Part shown: piece by piece, positions 12,501 to 26,242 of the stretch | How positions within the stretch are numbered: the first letter of the stretch is position 1 | Layout of the letters: every line of letters starts with the position of its first letter | Origin: Byssothecium circinans | Taxonomy: Eukaryota; Ascomycota; Dothideomycetes; Pleosporales; Massarinaceae | DNA: 64,000 bases | Assembly: GCA_010015675.1 (NCBI GenBank) | Contig: ML976983.1 | Span: 603,372 to 667,371 of the forward strand | Direction: 5' to 3' | Position numbers and translations under genes: made by a program | The notes under the pieces: model-generated | Databases searched by the model: none | Told to the model about the DNA's origin: nothing | The model's input: the letters and a program-made list of their open reading frames with translations, nothing else

Positions 12501-15500
12501 TATTACTAATTATTCTATACTAATTAATATATAGCTAAAGTTACTACTCTACGCTTACTAAACCGCTAGCTAGATAGAGTATTAATAAGACTAAGGACTA
12601 AAAGGCGCTTTAGGTGTAGTTAATAATAGTAGAGCTATAGGTATTATTAACTAGCACCTTACTAGATAAATTCTAATTTAGATAATACTAATATGAAAGA
12701 TAGAGGAGGATAGTATAAAAAGAGTAAGTTAGATAAAGTAAGGGGCTTAATATAATATACTAAGAGCTCTATAATAGATCTTATAGTACTATATTTATAC
12801 CTCTATAACCTAGGTAGAATAGGGAAGATGTAGTAGGTTATCCTATTATAGTAAAGAAATTATAGAAAGCTAACTAATTATAGCTTAGAGATACTATCGC
12901 ACGCTTTAAGGTAATATAAACTAAGTAGTAGTAGACTACCTTTACTATATTATCTTATTATAACTACTAACCTAGTAACCTAGTAACTAGCGCGTAAACT
13001 AGATAACCTACTACTTACTCTTAGTATAATTAGCACCTATCTCTATTTAGTAATAACTAGCTTTATTAACTATATTTAGAGCTATATAAGGCTTTATAGC
13101 TCTACCTATAGTAGAAGACGCTGTAATTACTAGCGTACTTTAATAATAAAAAAGTAGTAATAATTATATATAATAATAGAGAGTAGTTTTAGTCTATTAA
13201 GGATCTATAGCCTATATGAATCTATCCCTTAGCCTATCTTGCTTTTTACTTATGCTTTAAGTAATGCTAGCACCCTATTAAGCTCTATAGTTTTATTCTT
13301 AGCAGCTATATTAAAAGCTTCTATAGCTAATTTATTATAAGTCAACTTTTTCCTAGCCTAATCCCTTAAAGCTAGGCTCTTTACCTATAAGTTAATCTAT
13401 AGAATAATATTAAGCTTCTAGGTTGCAGGATTATATTAGCCTGCGTTAATGCGGTACTAGAACTTAGCGTTCTTAGATTTAGATAGTAAGATATAGTTCC
13501 TATCTATAACTCTAGGGGTAAATTTAGAGGTAGAGCTACTAAGTATTTTTACCTTTTAAATAAAGGCTCTAATTACTTTAGATATTATTTAGCTTATAAA
13601 AAGGTTTAGCTATCTTAGCCTTAAAGATAAAAATAACTTACTAGGGGTTTAAATAGGTTAAGAGAGTAAAAGTATAAGTTTTAAGTAATCTAATATAAGG
13701 TAAGATATATTAAGAATCTAGAAAATAGCTTAGAGGATAGGGTAATAGAGTACTATTTAAATACTATATATTCTAGGATAACTAGCTATGCATGTAATCA
13801 GATAGACTATAATATAAGCAGCTAATTTATATAATAAAAGGTAGCATAGCTCCCTTACTAACTATCTAAGGACTTATAGCATTTTAAAAGTCTAGTTAAG
13901 GTTATAAAAAATATTTTCTTACTATATGATTTAGTCTTAACTTAGAAGAGACGCAAGTATAAAGGAGGTAAAGTAAAAGTAATAATTATTAGGTAATATA
14001 CTAATACTAAAATAAGGACTTTGCTAAACTTATTATAAGTGCTAGGGTATTAGCTTATCCTTCCTACTATTACTAGTAACCTAGTTTCTACTATATTAGT
14101 ATAAGTATAGACTCTTAGCAAGGAAGAAAAGCTAAAAATACTATATTAATATAGGAATACTTATTTAGCTAGCCTTTAGGTAGAACTACTAGATGCTATA
14201 AAAAAAAGTTATATTAGTTAATAGTCTTTATAGATAGCTAGATGCATATACATTTATAGTTCTAGCTTGCATAAGAATGAAACTTCCTTTAACCTAACTA
14301 ATAGATTGCGGTTTATCTTTTAACTAGACTAATTAAATTACTTTTAAATATTTCTTATAGCTTAATAACTATCCTAGCTACGGTTAGATAGATTTTTATT
14401 CTTTTAAGTTAAATAGCTAGATTTCTCTAAGGTTATCCTCGTCTTTAATTAGCTTATCTTTATTAGGCTGCTTGTTTCCTAATATTTCTCGCCGCATCCC
14501 CCTAAATATTTCTTGATGCGCTAACTTAGTTAATTCTTAGTACTTAGAAGGAACCTAGCTATTAGATATAGTATTAAGTAGACCTAATAGACTATATTTT
14601 AAATATTAGGCTACTTTGAATAGCTTATAGTCCTTCTAATAGTTCATAAGTTTATTAGGGTAGGGTAGTATGAATAGACATAGTTCTATAAAACTAAGCT
14701 TTTTATAGAAACTAATAGCCTATCCTCTTAGGTTCTATAGTAATAATAAAATAGCTAAAATAAAGCTTTATCTATTAATCTAGTAGCTAATAGCCTTAGA
14801 GCTAATATTTAAATACACATCTTAAATACTTTTATATACGCCTTACTTTTAGGTTTAATCTAACCTTTATCTAAAGGATTAGGAATAGGTTACGTAAAAT
14901 CTAGTACTTTATCTACGTACTAGAAAGCTAGTTTAATACTAGATAATTACTAATTAATAATAGCTAAGATAATAGTAGGATCTTCCTCTAAGATAAAGAT
15001 ATTTCTTTTATACAGATTAGGGTGAAAAATCATAGGAATAGCTATGTTTTAAACGTAAGGGTCCTTAGCTATTCTACTTATTACCGCGTAACTATGTTTA
15101 AGTAGTTAATAATGTATTTTAATAGATCTATAGTAGTATAAACATTTTAGAGAAGACCTAGCTAATAGAAGTCTAGAAATTCTAGCGTTAATTAGACTAT
15201 TACTATGTATAGCAAGATTAGGCTCTAAAGATGCTATTTAGTATTTTACTAGTTTTAATACGCATTAAGCAACTTATAGGGTCTATAATTAGGGTTAATG
15301 CTATAATAATATCTAGATTATCTAATATTATAGTCCTAGTAGATAGCTCTATAATAAGGACTAATATAAAATTCCTAGTTTAATAATAGCTTTAGAGTAG
15401 TAAGATATAGGGTATTTATAAAGTATAAGCTACTATAGGCTAGAAAGTTAAGGTTATTAAGTTTCTTAAGCTTTTTATATATTACCTCTATATACCTGAT

Positions 15501-18500
15501 TTAATCGCTTACGCATATAGCTAGCTATCTTTTATATAATAGAATTCCTAGTGCGTATTCTATAATAATATATTTACTACTAATAGTGTTTGAAGCGTTA
15601 TTACTCTACTCTAGTATTCTTAGTATAAGAATAGTAGTCTTAGCCTATACTAGAAATATATAAAGCTATTAGTCCTTTAGCTATTTTTTACTAATTACCT
15701 TAGTATAGAACCTATAAAACTTAATAGTTATAACTTTAGAATTTATTATTAACCTTGCTAGCCCTGCTAGTAAGAATAGTAGTCTTATAATAACATATTT
15801 CCTATTATTAGTATAAAATATAAAGACTCTATTAAAGCTACCTTCCTTCTTATTATATAAAGTAATAGAGCTAGCGCTAGGATAAAGTGCTACAACCCTA
15901 TAATATAGGGCATTAAAATTAAATTATATAATATACGCGTCTCTTTCTCGTATATTCTAACGGAGCTATCAGCCCTTTATATAGTTATAAGAATTAGGGC
16001 CTATAATTATGCTAATGCTCTATTTATAATATAAAAGAAGAAGGGCTACCTAGACTACTTACTTTCCCTAATTAATTCTATTATCTACCTTAAACTAAAA
16101 GATTTCGTATTACTAAGAAAGGATCTTATAGAAATTATAAGATGTGCTAAGGCTAAGGCGTCTATATAATATAGAAGTATTAAAGTTCTATTTAGAGAAA
16201 CGTACTACGTATAGAAAAGATATAATAAGAAGTAAGATACTCTATTTAATATAATATAATATATTAGACCTTCTACTTTAAAGCTAGAGATCTATTAACT
16301 TAAATAAAGGAAGAATTAACTACTAGGGAAAGCTTAAGTTAATTACTTAAGTAATAAGGAACTTAGGTAATATCTAGGATAAAGAGCCTTTTTATATTTA
16401 GGCCTTAGCATTACCGCATAGTCTATATTTGCTAAGGCGCGTAATTTATGCTACGATATAAACTATGCAAGCTCTATTATAATTTATGATAAGAGGCACT
16501 AAGAGTACTATTATAGACTAATCAATTTGTTTATATTATTAGCACTACTCTTATTTTTAAATTATACTTATTAAAAGTATTCTATTAACGTTTTTCTAAC
16601 TAGACTAGAATAACCTTAGCACTATTATACTCTAAACGTTACGCTTAATTATAAGTAGTAATTATTATTAACTTAAGGCTCTAATAAAAATCTTATTATC
16701 TATCCCTTAACCCTACCCCTCGCGCTAACTAGCAGTTAACAAATATTATTTAGTTAGGTTAGTGCTTTTATAATGCAAGTAGCTTTTCTATTATCTCTAG
16801 ACTACTACGTAAGATTTTATTCTTTAGGAAGGAATAGAGCTAAACATTAGGCCCTCTAATTCTCACTTATAGGTAGCTATAATCTATAGAAGGGAAAACG
16901 TATTAAGATTCAATATAATAATGCATTTATGTAATATAGTACTTGCTTTAGCTACACTTTATACTCTTTAATGCTATAGTTATCTTTACTTTTTAGTGTT
17001 ATTATATTATGTATATTTTTAAATACCCTAAAAGAGTATAAAACCTTCTTTCTTAGAGGGGCACTATTAATAAAGTATTTTATCTTATAATTATAATACT
17101 TTAGGCTAGCATACTGCGAAGTTATATATCTAAGCTCTATCATATATTATATATTATATACGCTAGCTATATAAAGAAGATTAATTACGACACAGTACCT
17201 ATTATTATAAGGGGGTTTCCTACGTACCTTTACTAGCTTACTAGGACTCTTATAGGTATTTAGTAGTAAATTAGATAGAGAGTAAGACTATTAAGGGTAA
17301 TAGATATCTAACCTTATATAAGTATAAGATAACGCTTTATAATTAGTAAGACTAATATATCTTATTAAGAAGATATGCTTTTAATTTAGTAAAGAGAAGA
17401 GTTAACTAAGAAGAATAAGAAATATCTAGAGAGTGTCTTAGGTTATATACTAATCTCCTTAAACCTTACTATTGCCTGATCCTTTATTAATATCTAGCTA
17501 AGAGGTTATTATCTAAAGATATCCTCTATTATATAGGATATTATTATATAACTTCCTTATTATCTAGCTAAGCCTTTACTTATCTTAGACATTATTACAT
17601 AATGTTAGTCCTTAGTAATACTAATAGCTAATACTTTATATTCTACTATTAGTATTATCTCTTATTATATTATCTCCTACTAGTACCTAGTTATATTCCT
17701 TTATAATTATAATACCTATATAATTATTTTAAGGACTAATTCGTAGTACTATAACCTCTTAAGAGTAAATATTACCCTTATTACTAAAGTAGCTAATACT
17801 AAACGCTACTAAATTCTAAACCTTAGAAGAAATTATAGTCTATACGTTAAAGCTATTAAAAGATAAATATTATATAGATAAACTATACTTACCTCTAGTC
17901 TAATATAAACTCTCCTTAGCTACTACTATAGCTTCTTAGGCTCCTTATGCTAGCTATTCCCTACCTAATACTTAAGCTAAAATTTATAGTAGTTAAGTTC
18001 TCCCTATTATACTTCCCTTTACTACTTACACTCTTTATTATTATCTTTATTAGTAATTTAGTGTTATTATTCCTATATTACTTCTTAGATAGAGGTGTAG
18101 CTATAACTATTATATTAGAATATAGCATGTTTAGAAGTAGCTAAATATAAGACTCTTATTTTACGCTCTATATAATCTCTGCTTGCTACTTATACCTTCT
18201 TTTTAGCGTAGTCTTAAGGTAAGAGAGTTTTAAGGGCTTACCTATAGTTAGTACTTTTCTACTATTCTTTCTCTATTCTATAGCCTTCTTTATAGCTATA
18301 TTAGCTACTTTATTAACTATGATCCCTTTATAGGCTAGTATCTAGTAAACTTATACTAGACATTCTTAGTCCTAGAGGTCCTAGATTTAGTAGGTAATCT
18401 CCTTTAGTATATAGGCTTCTATTTATCCTTTAGCCTTAGTAATAGACTATATAGCAGCCTAGTTATTTATATAGATAGTAATATTATATCTACTTTTATT

Positions 18501-21286
18501 CTAGTCCTACGTAATTTATAGTGCTAGGCTAATGCTATATAGCTCTACTATATATACTATAGATATTATAGGTAGCCTTAGGTATACACTACGTGTCTAC
18601 TATATATATAGATATACTATAGTAGCACTAATCTTATTATCTATTCTACTTCTATCTATATATATGCTAAGGTCTTAGCTTATTATAGTTTCCCTATTAT
18701 ACGAAGTAGAGGCCTAATATAGAACTAATAGTATAGAGGTAGGTAAGAGCATACTAGTTACTAATATTATATAGAGAGTAGCTAGCTAATCCTAGTACGT
18801 ATATTTTAAATATATATTCCTATCCTAGCATGCTTAAAATATAACTTTTTATTCCTCTACGCTATTAACTTAAAGTTCTATATAGGACACTCTAGTTTAG
18901 GTACCTACAGGTTCTTAGTAAAATTTATAAGATAGGTAAAGCTTACGTAAGGAAATCTAATAAAAGTCTCTAACTTTAGTATTTTAAGGTATATATAGTG
19001 GGCTAGGTATAAGATAAACTACTACCTTCTAGCCTAATATTATAAGGAACCTATACCTAGTAAGCTAATACTTAATTAGGTTTAAGAAGGCTAGCTAGTA
19101 GGTCCGTATAGTAAGCTTTAGTAGTTTAAAGAGAAAGATAGTTTTTTCTATTTTCTTTACTATAGTTAGGGCCTTAGCATTCTATTTTATCTACTTATAC
19201 TTAAGGTGCTCCCTATCTAGACTATTTTCTAATACTTAATCTACCTATTCTAAGTCCTTTAACTAGCTATCTTGCCTTCTACTATATAGCCTTAATGCCT
19301 ATCTTATTATAAGTGTTATTACTATAATACCTAAGATAGTATTTATAGTAAGATATCTACTAATAATTTGTCTATATTTATTTTCTAGTTTTTATTACCT
19401 GCTTACCTAAGAATATTAGACTATAGCTTAGTCTTAATATTTATTAGGAGTCTATAGTTATCTAGGAGGTAACGCTAGGTATTAGTAGAATAAAAGGCTA
19501 ATTTACTATAGTAATAATATAATAGGCTTAATTCTTCCTATTCTAGATTAATGTTAACCTAAAGAGCTAGCCTAATTTTCTTTCTTAGTAGTGCCCCTCT
19601 CTATTAGAAAGTAACTATCTTACTAGTAGTAACTTATAGCCCTTTACTAACTTTAGGTTACGTAGAACCTATTCTTATAGATTAATAGTATCCCCTTAGC
19701 TAGACTTAGTTATTCCTCTTATCTTAATTCCTACTATTTATACGTGACTATACCTATTAGTATGAGAAAAGCTCCTACTATTACTTAAAAATACCTTATA
19801 ACTCTACCTAACTCTTATATAACCTATATAATATCTTTGCCTATAGCTTTAATAAGCTTATTATTAGTAGATAGTATAACGAGGTTATTTATAGAAGATA
19901 CAATTTTTTATATAGAGGATCTAGTAATAGAAGACTAAGTCTAAAAGATATAAAGGAAAGGCTTTCTAATTAAGTTAATAGATAGCCTTAACTTCTATAA
20001 GAATAATATGTTAGATAATATAGTAGGTAGAAACATTAGTAACCTATTATATATCTAATCTTCTTTTAGCGTATTTAATGTATTCTAGAGGCTTTGTTTC
20101 TATAGTTAGGTCTTAGACTCTATAAAATATACTAAACTAATGCAAGTTACGTCTACGCTTTTATAATAGGACTAAACCCTAAATTAAAGGCTATTATTAT
20201 CTAGTTATAGAGCCTATAATTATGCATACTAGTCTATAGTAGTTTATAACTACTCTAGATTAAGGATTTTAATATATTAAATAGCTTACTAGAGATACTA
20301 TATACTCCTCTAAAGTAATACAAGCCTATTAAAGTTAATATAGAAAAAGGTAGCCTATAGGTTTTTAGTACTCTTTTAGTTTATATATTTTAATAAACTA
20401 TATAGAGCTATTCTTAATGCATAGCTTACTTTTAAGAATTTAAAAGAGTTTATAATTTATTTTATCTTCGCACTAGTAGAAGAAGTTAAGGGCTGGCTAA
20501 AAAAGAACTTTCTAAGAGGGTAAGATTTTAAGTAAAGGGCTTTATAGCTAGAAAGCTTAATAATAGGGCTAAACCTTACTTTTAAGGGTAGCTAGTCTAA
20601 CTATTAGTATTAGATTTACTCCTTAGCTATCTATCTACCTATGCGTAGAGCTAGAATAGAGCTTTTACTATTTAATATAATAACTATATCTGAATATATG
20701 ATAGGTACCTTTAATCTAAAGATAGTACTAGTATATATAGCTAGTATCTTTAATCTAAACGCTATATCTAAATATATAACTAGTACCCTTAACCTGTATT
20801 CTATCTCTAGATAAGGGAATGCATATTAAGTTTAAGCACTAAAATAGGTACTTTCAAGAAACCTAAGAATCTATGCATATTATATAAGAACATTTTAGCA
20901 CTCCCTAAGCCTATGCCATTATTAACTTTAGGAAATAATGCAGTGCTTAAGAGAACTTCTATAGGTATTATATTTTTTACTCCTATTTATTATTAGATAA
21001 TTAGGTAATAGTGTAGTATTAGGAGGTATACTATTAGCTATATAGTTAAGTAACCTATTAGCTAAATCTATCTAGTCCTTACTAATATTATCTCTTCCTA
21101 TCTTATAGCACTTATAATAGAAGTTTGTATCTAAGTCCTTTATACTTAACTTTTGTATCTTATGAAATTTTAAATTCCTAGCCTTATTAAGTGCTTTATT
21201 AACTTTCTAGTAGAGCGCCTTCTATTACTATAAGATAGATTCGCCTAGATTTCCTTAGCCCTTCTTATAGTTATAATATAAGTATA

Positions 21287-22239
21287 ACGTATTCCCCTAT
21301 CAAGCGCGCCAAAATTTCTTGGCAAGGAAAATCAAACTGTATTATCTTAATAACAAAGCTAAACCTTGATATTTTCTTTTAAAATTTTAAACCTAGATAG
21401 ATATATATATAATCTAATAGGCATAAAAATTATATAGCTATAGCTTACGTAATCTAGTAGTTATTAGTAAAGGAAGAAATCTTAAGTAAAACCTACCTTT
21501 TACTATAGATTAATAGCTAAACGTTAGTTATATACTATATAACTTCTAGGAGTTACTTATTAGTATAGTAGTTAATAGCTATTAAGTTATTATAGTATAT
21601 AGCCTAGATTTAACGCTATAATAGTAGGTATTAANNNNNNNNNNNNNNNNNNNNNNNNNNNNNNNNNNNNNNNNNNNNNNNNNNNNNNNNNNNNNNNNNN
21701 NNNNNNNNNNNNNNNNNNNNNNNNNNNNNNNNNNNNNNNNNNNNNNNNNNNNNNNNNNNNNNNNNNNNNNNNNNNNNNNNNNNNNNNNNNNNNNNNNNNN
21801 NNNNNNNNNNNNNNNNNNNNNNNNNNNNNNNNNNNNNNNNNNNNNNNNNNNNNNNNNNNNNNNNNNNNNNNNNNNNNNNNNNNNNNNNNNNNNNNNNNNN
21901 NNNNNNNNNNNNNNNNNNNNNNNNNNNNNNNNNNNNNNNNNNNNNNNNNNNNNNNNNNNNNNNNNNNNNNNNNNNNNNNNNNNNNNNNNNNNNNNNNNNN
22001 NNNNNNNNNNNNNNNNNNNNNNNNNNNNNNNNNNNNNNNNNNNNNNNNNNNNNNNNNNNNNNNNNNNNNNNNNNNNNNNNNNNNNNNNNNNNNNNNNNNN
22101 NNNNNNNNNNNNNNNNNNNNNNNNTTTCAGCTTAATAGCTCTTATATTTAAATTGTTATTAAAGGTTGAATGTTTGATTTTCCTTGCTAAGAAATTTTAG
22201 CGCGCTTGATAGGGTGGCGCGCTCAATGGTGCTTTACGT
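21287..22239. mobile_element. Inverted-repeat DNA element B, related to element A, interrupted by a gap
   Basis: The left end starts ACGTATTCCCCTATCAAG at 21287 after TA. The right end finishes acgt at 22239 before TA. Both arms share GCGCGC-containing 17-bp units and then a caaggaaaatcaaac segment (21324 onward; inverted near 22172-22186); the right arm has one extra 17-bp unit. The left interior matches element A at 8230-8543 with scattered C/T and A/G differences. As placed, the element would be about 950 bp, too short for a transposase, so a non-autonomous copy is likely. Positions 21635-22124 are Ns. Confidence 0.6.
21635..22124. other. Assembly gap (490 Ns)
   Basis: A run of Ns inside element B, at nearly the same internal position as the gap in element A. 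The shared repeat probably broke the assembly at both places. Confidence 0.95.
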
Positions 22240-23395
22240 TAGTAGATTTAATAATATAAGCTTCTATAACTACTATATTAGATAGCTACCTACTTATTTT
22301 ACTACCTTTGCTAACTACTATAGTGCTACGCGTATAGCGCTTATTACTTAAGCCTAGTAACTTCTTTAGGGAGGAGTATAAAGATAGCTAGTTAATACTA
22401 TAAGCTTTTAGGCTTAAGCTATAAGTGCTACTAGTAAAAATTACTTTAAACCTAGTTTTAAGACTATATAAGGGCTAACCTTAATAGTAAATATCCTCTT
22501 TAATCTACTTAACTATACTAAAGTTAATATCTTTTACTACCTTTTAGTAGTAAAGCTATCTTAAATCTTTATTATTACTATAAGTTTTTTTAGATATATT
22601 TTTACCTTATATATATACTAATTCTATTATAAAGTATTAAATTTACTATACTAGTAGACTACCTTATTTACTTTTTTAGTATCTTACTTTATAATACTAC
22701 GTATATACCTTTTATAGTTTATTAAGATAATACTAGTCCTTAAGTAGCTAGTATTCTATTCTAGCGCTAGTTATATATTAAGGTAATACTTATTTATATA
22801 TATAAAAACTTTAATATTACTTCCTATACTTAATATACTATAGCTTATAATTATATAAAGGAATTTATATACTATGCTAGCTATATTTCTATTATAGGCT
22901 AGTATAGTATAGTATATTTTAATTATATTTATAATAATTATATAGTATAGTATACTTTTTTTAATACTAACTAAAATACTAAGTATCTATATATACCTCT
23001 ACTACTACCTCCTCCTTATAATAATAATTCTAGTAGTACACGCTTAATATCCTTTAAGTCTAGCTCTAGATAAGGTGCTTACAACTACTATAACCTATAT
23101 AAGTTACTTAGTAGTTCTATAATATACTTATCTAGATACTAGGTTAGTACTTTCTAAGTACTTTTATAATATTTAGTATCTAAAAAGGTCCTTATATAAA
23201 CTTAAAACCTAATAAGGTATATTAGGCTTCCTTGCTACTACCCTTTATATATAGCTATTATATAAATAAAATATATCTTATACATATATAGCTCTCTTTT
23301 ACTTATAAATAGTATTATTTTTAATAGGTCCTATATATGTACTTATGTAATATTTATCTTCTGTAGTTTTAGTTCTAGGTTTTAGTGTTCTCGCT

Positions 23396-24352
23396 TACTA
23401 AAACTTATTCTGTCAGAAACCTGCGTTATTAGCTGCTGTAGGCGGAGTTCAGAGTCCTAATTTGCTTAAAAGATAAGAGGGAAAATGCGGAGTACCTCAT
23501 CCACCATTGACCTCACAAAGGCCGGGACCCCAGCTGTGCCGCTCATCGCCGTATCTGGATGCCTTAACTGGCTACCTATTGATAATATCCTTATACGGCA
23601 CGATATACTCTCTTCCTGTGTAATTTCTCACCGAACACTTCTACTCTAATGACTTATTTTTCAGACTTTCAGTCCGAGGCCTCTCTGCGACGTTCTCTGC
23701 ACAAAGCTCATTTACACCATGCCTTTCGCGATAGCCTCGGGACTTGCACTTCTCATACCGCTCCCTACGTATCTCTTCCAACGCCGAAGGCGGAGGAAAG
23801 CGGCGGTGCATACTCAAGGATACACACTTCCTGCTTAACACCGACCAAAAGAGCCTTTCTTAGCCTTCTACTTTCAGATGGCAATGTACAACGAAGTACC
23901 ATCTCTTTTTCGTCTTCAGTGTCGTTATGGGAAAGACCATGGTCACTCAATGATTGATTACTAAGCAGACAAGTCGCGTATCAGCTTATCGCTCATACAA
24001 AACAGCCCCTGTCATTGACTTTTTTTCATTAGTAATCAATCATTGAGTGATCATGATCATGATCACCCCCATCAATGTTCCAGGTTTATTCACTTTGTGG
24101 CAAACCCACGCTCAACACCATCGCCCCAGAGAATGTCCGAGCGATTAATTTGTCGAGGGATTTCGTTGTTTGAGCCCGTGCGACTGGCCGGGATGGAATA
24201 GCGCCGCTGTTCTTCCGTTTCCGCTATTGGGAGCTTGCTTAAACACCACACAAGCAGCAATTCTTCCCAGTTGAACAATTAACACAATCTCTCATTCATT
24301 GTTGCTTCCTTCGTTAAGTCATTCTACCTCTATCTTCAGGTTAGGAGGTTCT
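23396..24352. other. Non-coding spacer between the RIP block and the AIM9-like gene
   Basis: Composition returns to normal here. An ORF of about 100 codons at 23649-23957 has no recognisable domain, and its overlapping antisense ORFs are equally unremarkable. The only structured feature is the inverted repeat at 23935-24058. Confidence 0.5.
23935..24058. repeat. 30-bp inverted repeat around a 64-bp loop (MITE-like)
   Basis: Arms are 23935-23964 and 24029-24058. The inner 22 bp of each arm (including caatgattgattacta) are perfectly complementary; the outer 8 bp have two mismatches, both transitions. The whole unit is 124 bp and non-coding. It is followed by a short gatcat repeat. A miniature inverted-repeat transposon is the simplest reading, but I found no clear target duplication. 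Confidence 0.75.
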
Positions 24353-26242
24353 ATGAATCGTATCATTTCAAGCAGGGCACCGCGGGCAAGGCCTTACCTC
24401 CTGTCATACCCCTTCTGCACGCTGCACACACCATCTCCAACCCAAACTTCAAAATTTCGAGATCGGAGAATAATCCACCGATCATTTTTCGGTACTACGA
24501 CATTCAGCTCTTCGAAAAAGATAATCGGCGCTCCCATAGAACGTGAGCACCTTCCGTAGCCCTCCTTTTTCATCAAAAAACCGTGGTCCTAATGTGGATG
24601 CAGGCCTCGATCCTTACGCTTATACCAGTGGCCGATGGCTCCGTTGCGATGAGCTAGAGCGAGAATCACGCCTCATACGGTTTGATTTTGATGCTTTATG
24701 TCGTAGAATCATAGAGCTATGCCCCAATGCCAGCTCCATCGCCTCGTACGACAAGATGGAAGGCGGTTTCAACAGAGTGTTCATATTTCACACTGACAAC
24801 GCAAAACGCATCGTCGCGAGATTGCCCTTTGCGTTGGCAGGGCCGCCAAGGTTGACGACCAGCTCCGAAGTTGCGACTATCAAGTATCGTACGTTTTCCA
24901 CAAATGGAATGAGTGGGACGGAGTGGCTTAGCGACTGACTTCTCTACATCTTTTTAGTACAAGCCAAAACCAGCATGCCTATTCCGAAAATCCTTGACTG
25001 GAGCGATGACGCTTCAAATGCCATTGGGAGCGAATACATCATCATGGAACATGCCCTCGGGATTCCACTGCACCAGAAATGGCCAACTATGGATGGGAGC
25101 GATCAAGTTTGGTGCATAGAGGCTCTCTGCCGAAAACTCAAAGAAGTTGTCGACCTCCAATTCCCCGGCTATGGGAGCTTGTACTTTGCGGACACTACGT
25201 ATATCACCGCTTCTAAGCTGCCGTTGGACCAGGAATTCTGCATTGGTCCCCACTGTGGAAGTATGTACTGGAACTGTAATGTCAAACAGCCTAAATATTA
25301 TCACGAAGTCGGCCCAAATCAGGGACCATGTGAGTTAAACTACGTGCCTTCTGACTAGCAGAACACTAAGCAAGCACTCCAGGGCCTGAACTTGCCGCAT
25401 ACTGTGATGGACTCATCGATACCGGAATCTCCAGAATCCCACCAGCACAAGCTGTACCAAAACGACCACGTTATCAAGGGTCTATTCAGACACACCGCGA
25501 ACTACTCGAATACGGTCGGGCGGTGGTAAAGGAAATAGCCAAGGACCCTCGACTCTACAACGTTGCTGGCCCTGTAATGTTCCACCCTGACCTGCATAAA
25601 AGGAACATTTTCGTCTCGGAAGATGACCCCACTATCATCACTGCTATTATCGACTGGCAGTCGTCTAGCATCGAGCCGGCGTTTTGGTATGCAGACGAAG
25701 TGCCAGACTTTGCGCAACCTATTCCTGATTCTTCATCCGACGATCAACTTGAGCGCAAAAGCGAGGCATGTGCAAAAACATACAACGTGTGCACTCAATT
25801 CCTTTTGCCGAAAATTTCGGAGCCTAGGTTAATGGACGAAGCCTTTTTTCGCCCTTTCCGATATTGCTACCGGACCTGGGAGGATGGCGTCGTTGCATTT
25901 CACGAGGAACTGATCCAGACTTCACGACGCTGGAAGGAGCTTGGTCTTGCAGGATCGTGCCCCTTTCCTTTACCCAGTCCCGACGAATATGCCGTTCACC
26001 TGAAAGATTACAAACTTTTCGAAGCGGCACACGAGTTGAGATATAGTTTGTCGAGTCTACTCAATACTGCATCTGACGGTTGGGTCCCTCCGGAACACTG
26101 GGAAGCAACCGAGTCAGCTCACAGGGAACTTTTCAAGAGCCTGTTGCAGGAGGTTCTGGGAAATGAGCACCCCGACGACGATGAGCCGCTCAGAGACGAG
26201 ACAGATGTTAGAGAGATTTGGCCATTCGACCTGAAGGAATGA
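24353..26242 (+). CDS. AIM9-like mitochondrial phosphotransferase (APH kinase fold)
   Basis: Four-exon model: 24353-24542, 24604-24888, 24958-25329, 25383-26242; 568 aa. All introns are phase 1; their 5' sites are GTGAGC, GTACGT and GTGAGT. The first exon encodes an Arg/Ser-rich N-terminus with no acidic residues for about 30 positions, fitting a mitochondrial presequence. The kinase-fold region has the nucleotide-binding stretch EGGFNRVF, the catalytic-loop motif H350-P-D-L-H-K-R-N, and a following IIDWQ with its metal-binding Asp. The family is that of yeast altered inheritance of mitochondria protein 9; its substrate is unknown. It is not evidence of antibiotic resistance. It lies about 1 kb from the RIP-affected block but shows no stops or RIP bias. 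Confidence 0.85.

Larger units (their letters stand above)
6990..23395. other. AT-rich, RIP-saturated gene desert
   Basis: The sequence is dominated by TpA steps and almost lacks CpA and TpG. As one example, the 60 bases at 10021-10080 contain no CpA, no TpG and about 14 TpA. No ORF exceeds about 66 codons and none resembles a protein. This is the dinucleotide signature expected when C:G to T:A mutation at CpA has run to saturation in old transposons. The original elements cannot be recognised by eye apart from the two inverted-repeat elements listed separately. Ordinary composition resumes near 23.4 kb. Confidence 0.85.

Noticed and set aside
16952..18144. ORFs of 63-65 codons in the AT-rich block
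   Set aside because: Composition-driven Ile/Leu/Tyr-rich products with no family resemblance.
24543..24603. 24543 as the start of the AIM9-like protein
   Set aside because: It is a GTG and fits better as the donor (GTGAGC) of the first intron; an upstream exon with a mitochondrial presequence joins in frame.
24543..26242. An acquired aminoglycoside-resistance gene
   Set aside because: It shares only the kinase fold; the sequence and presequence match the fungal AIM9-like family.
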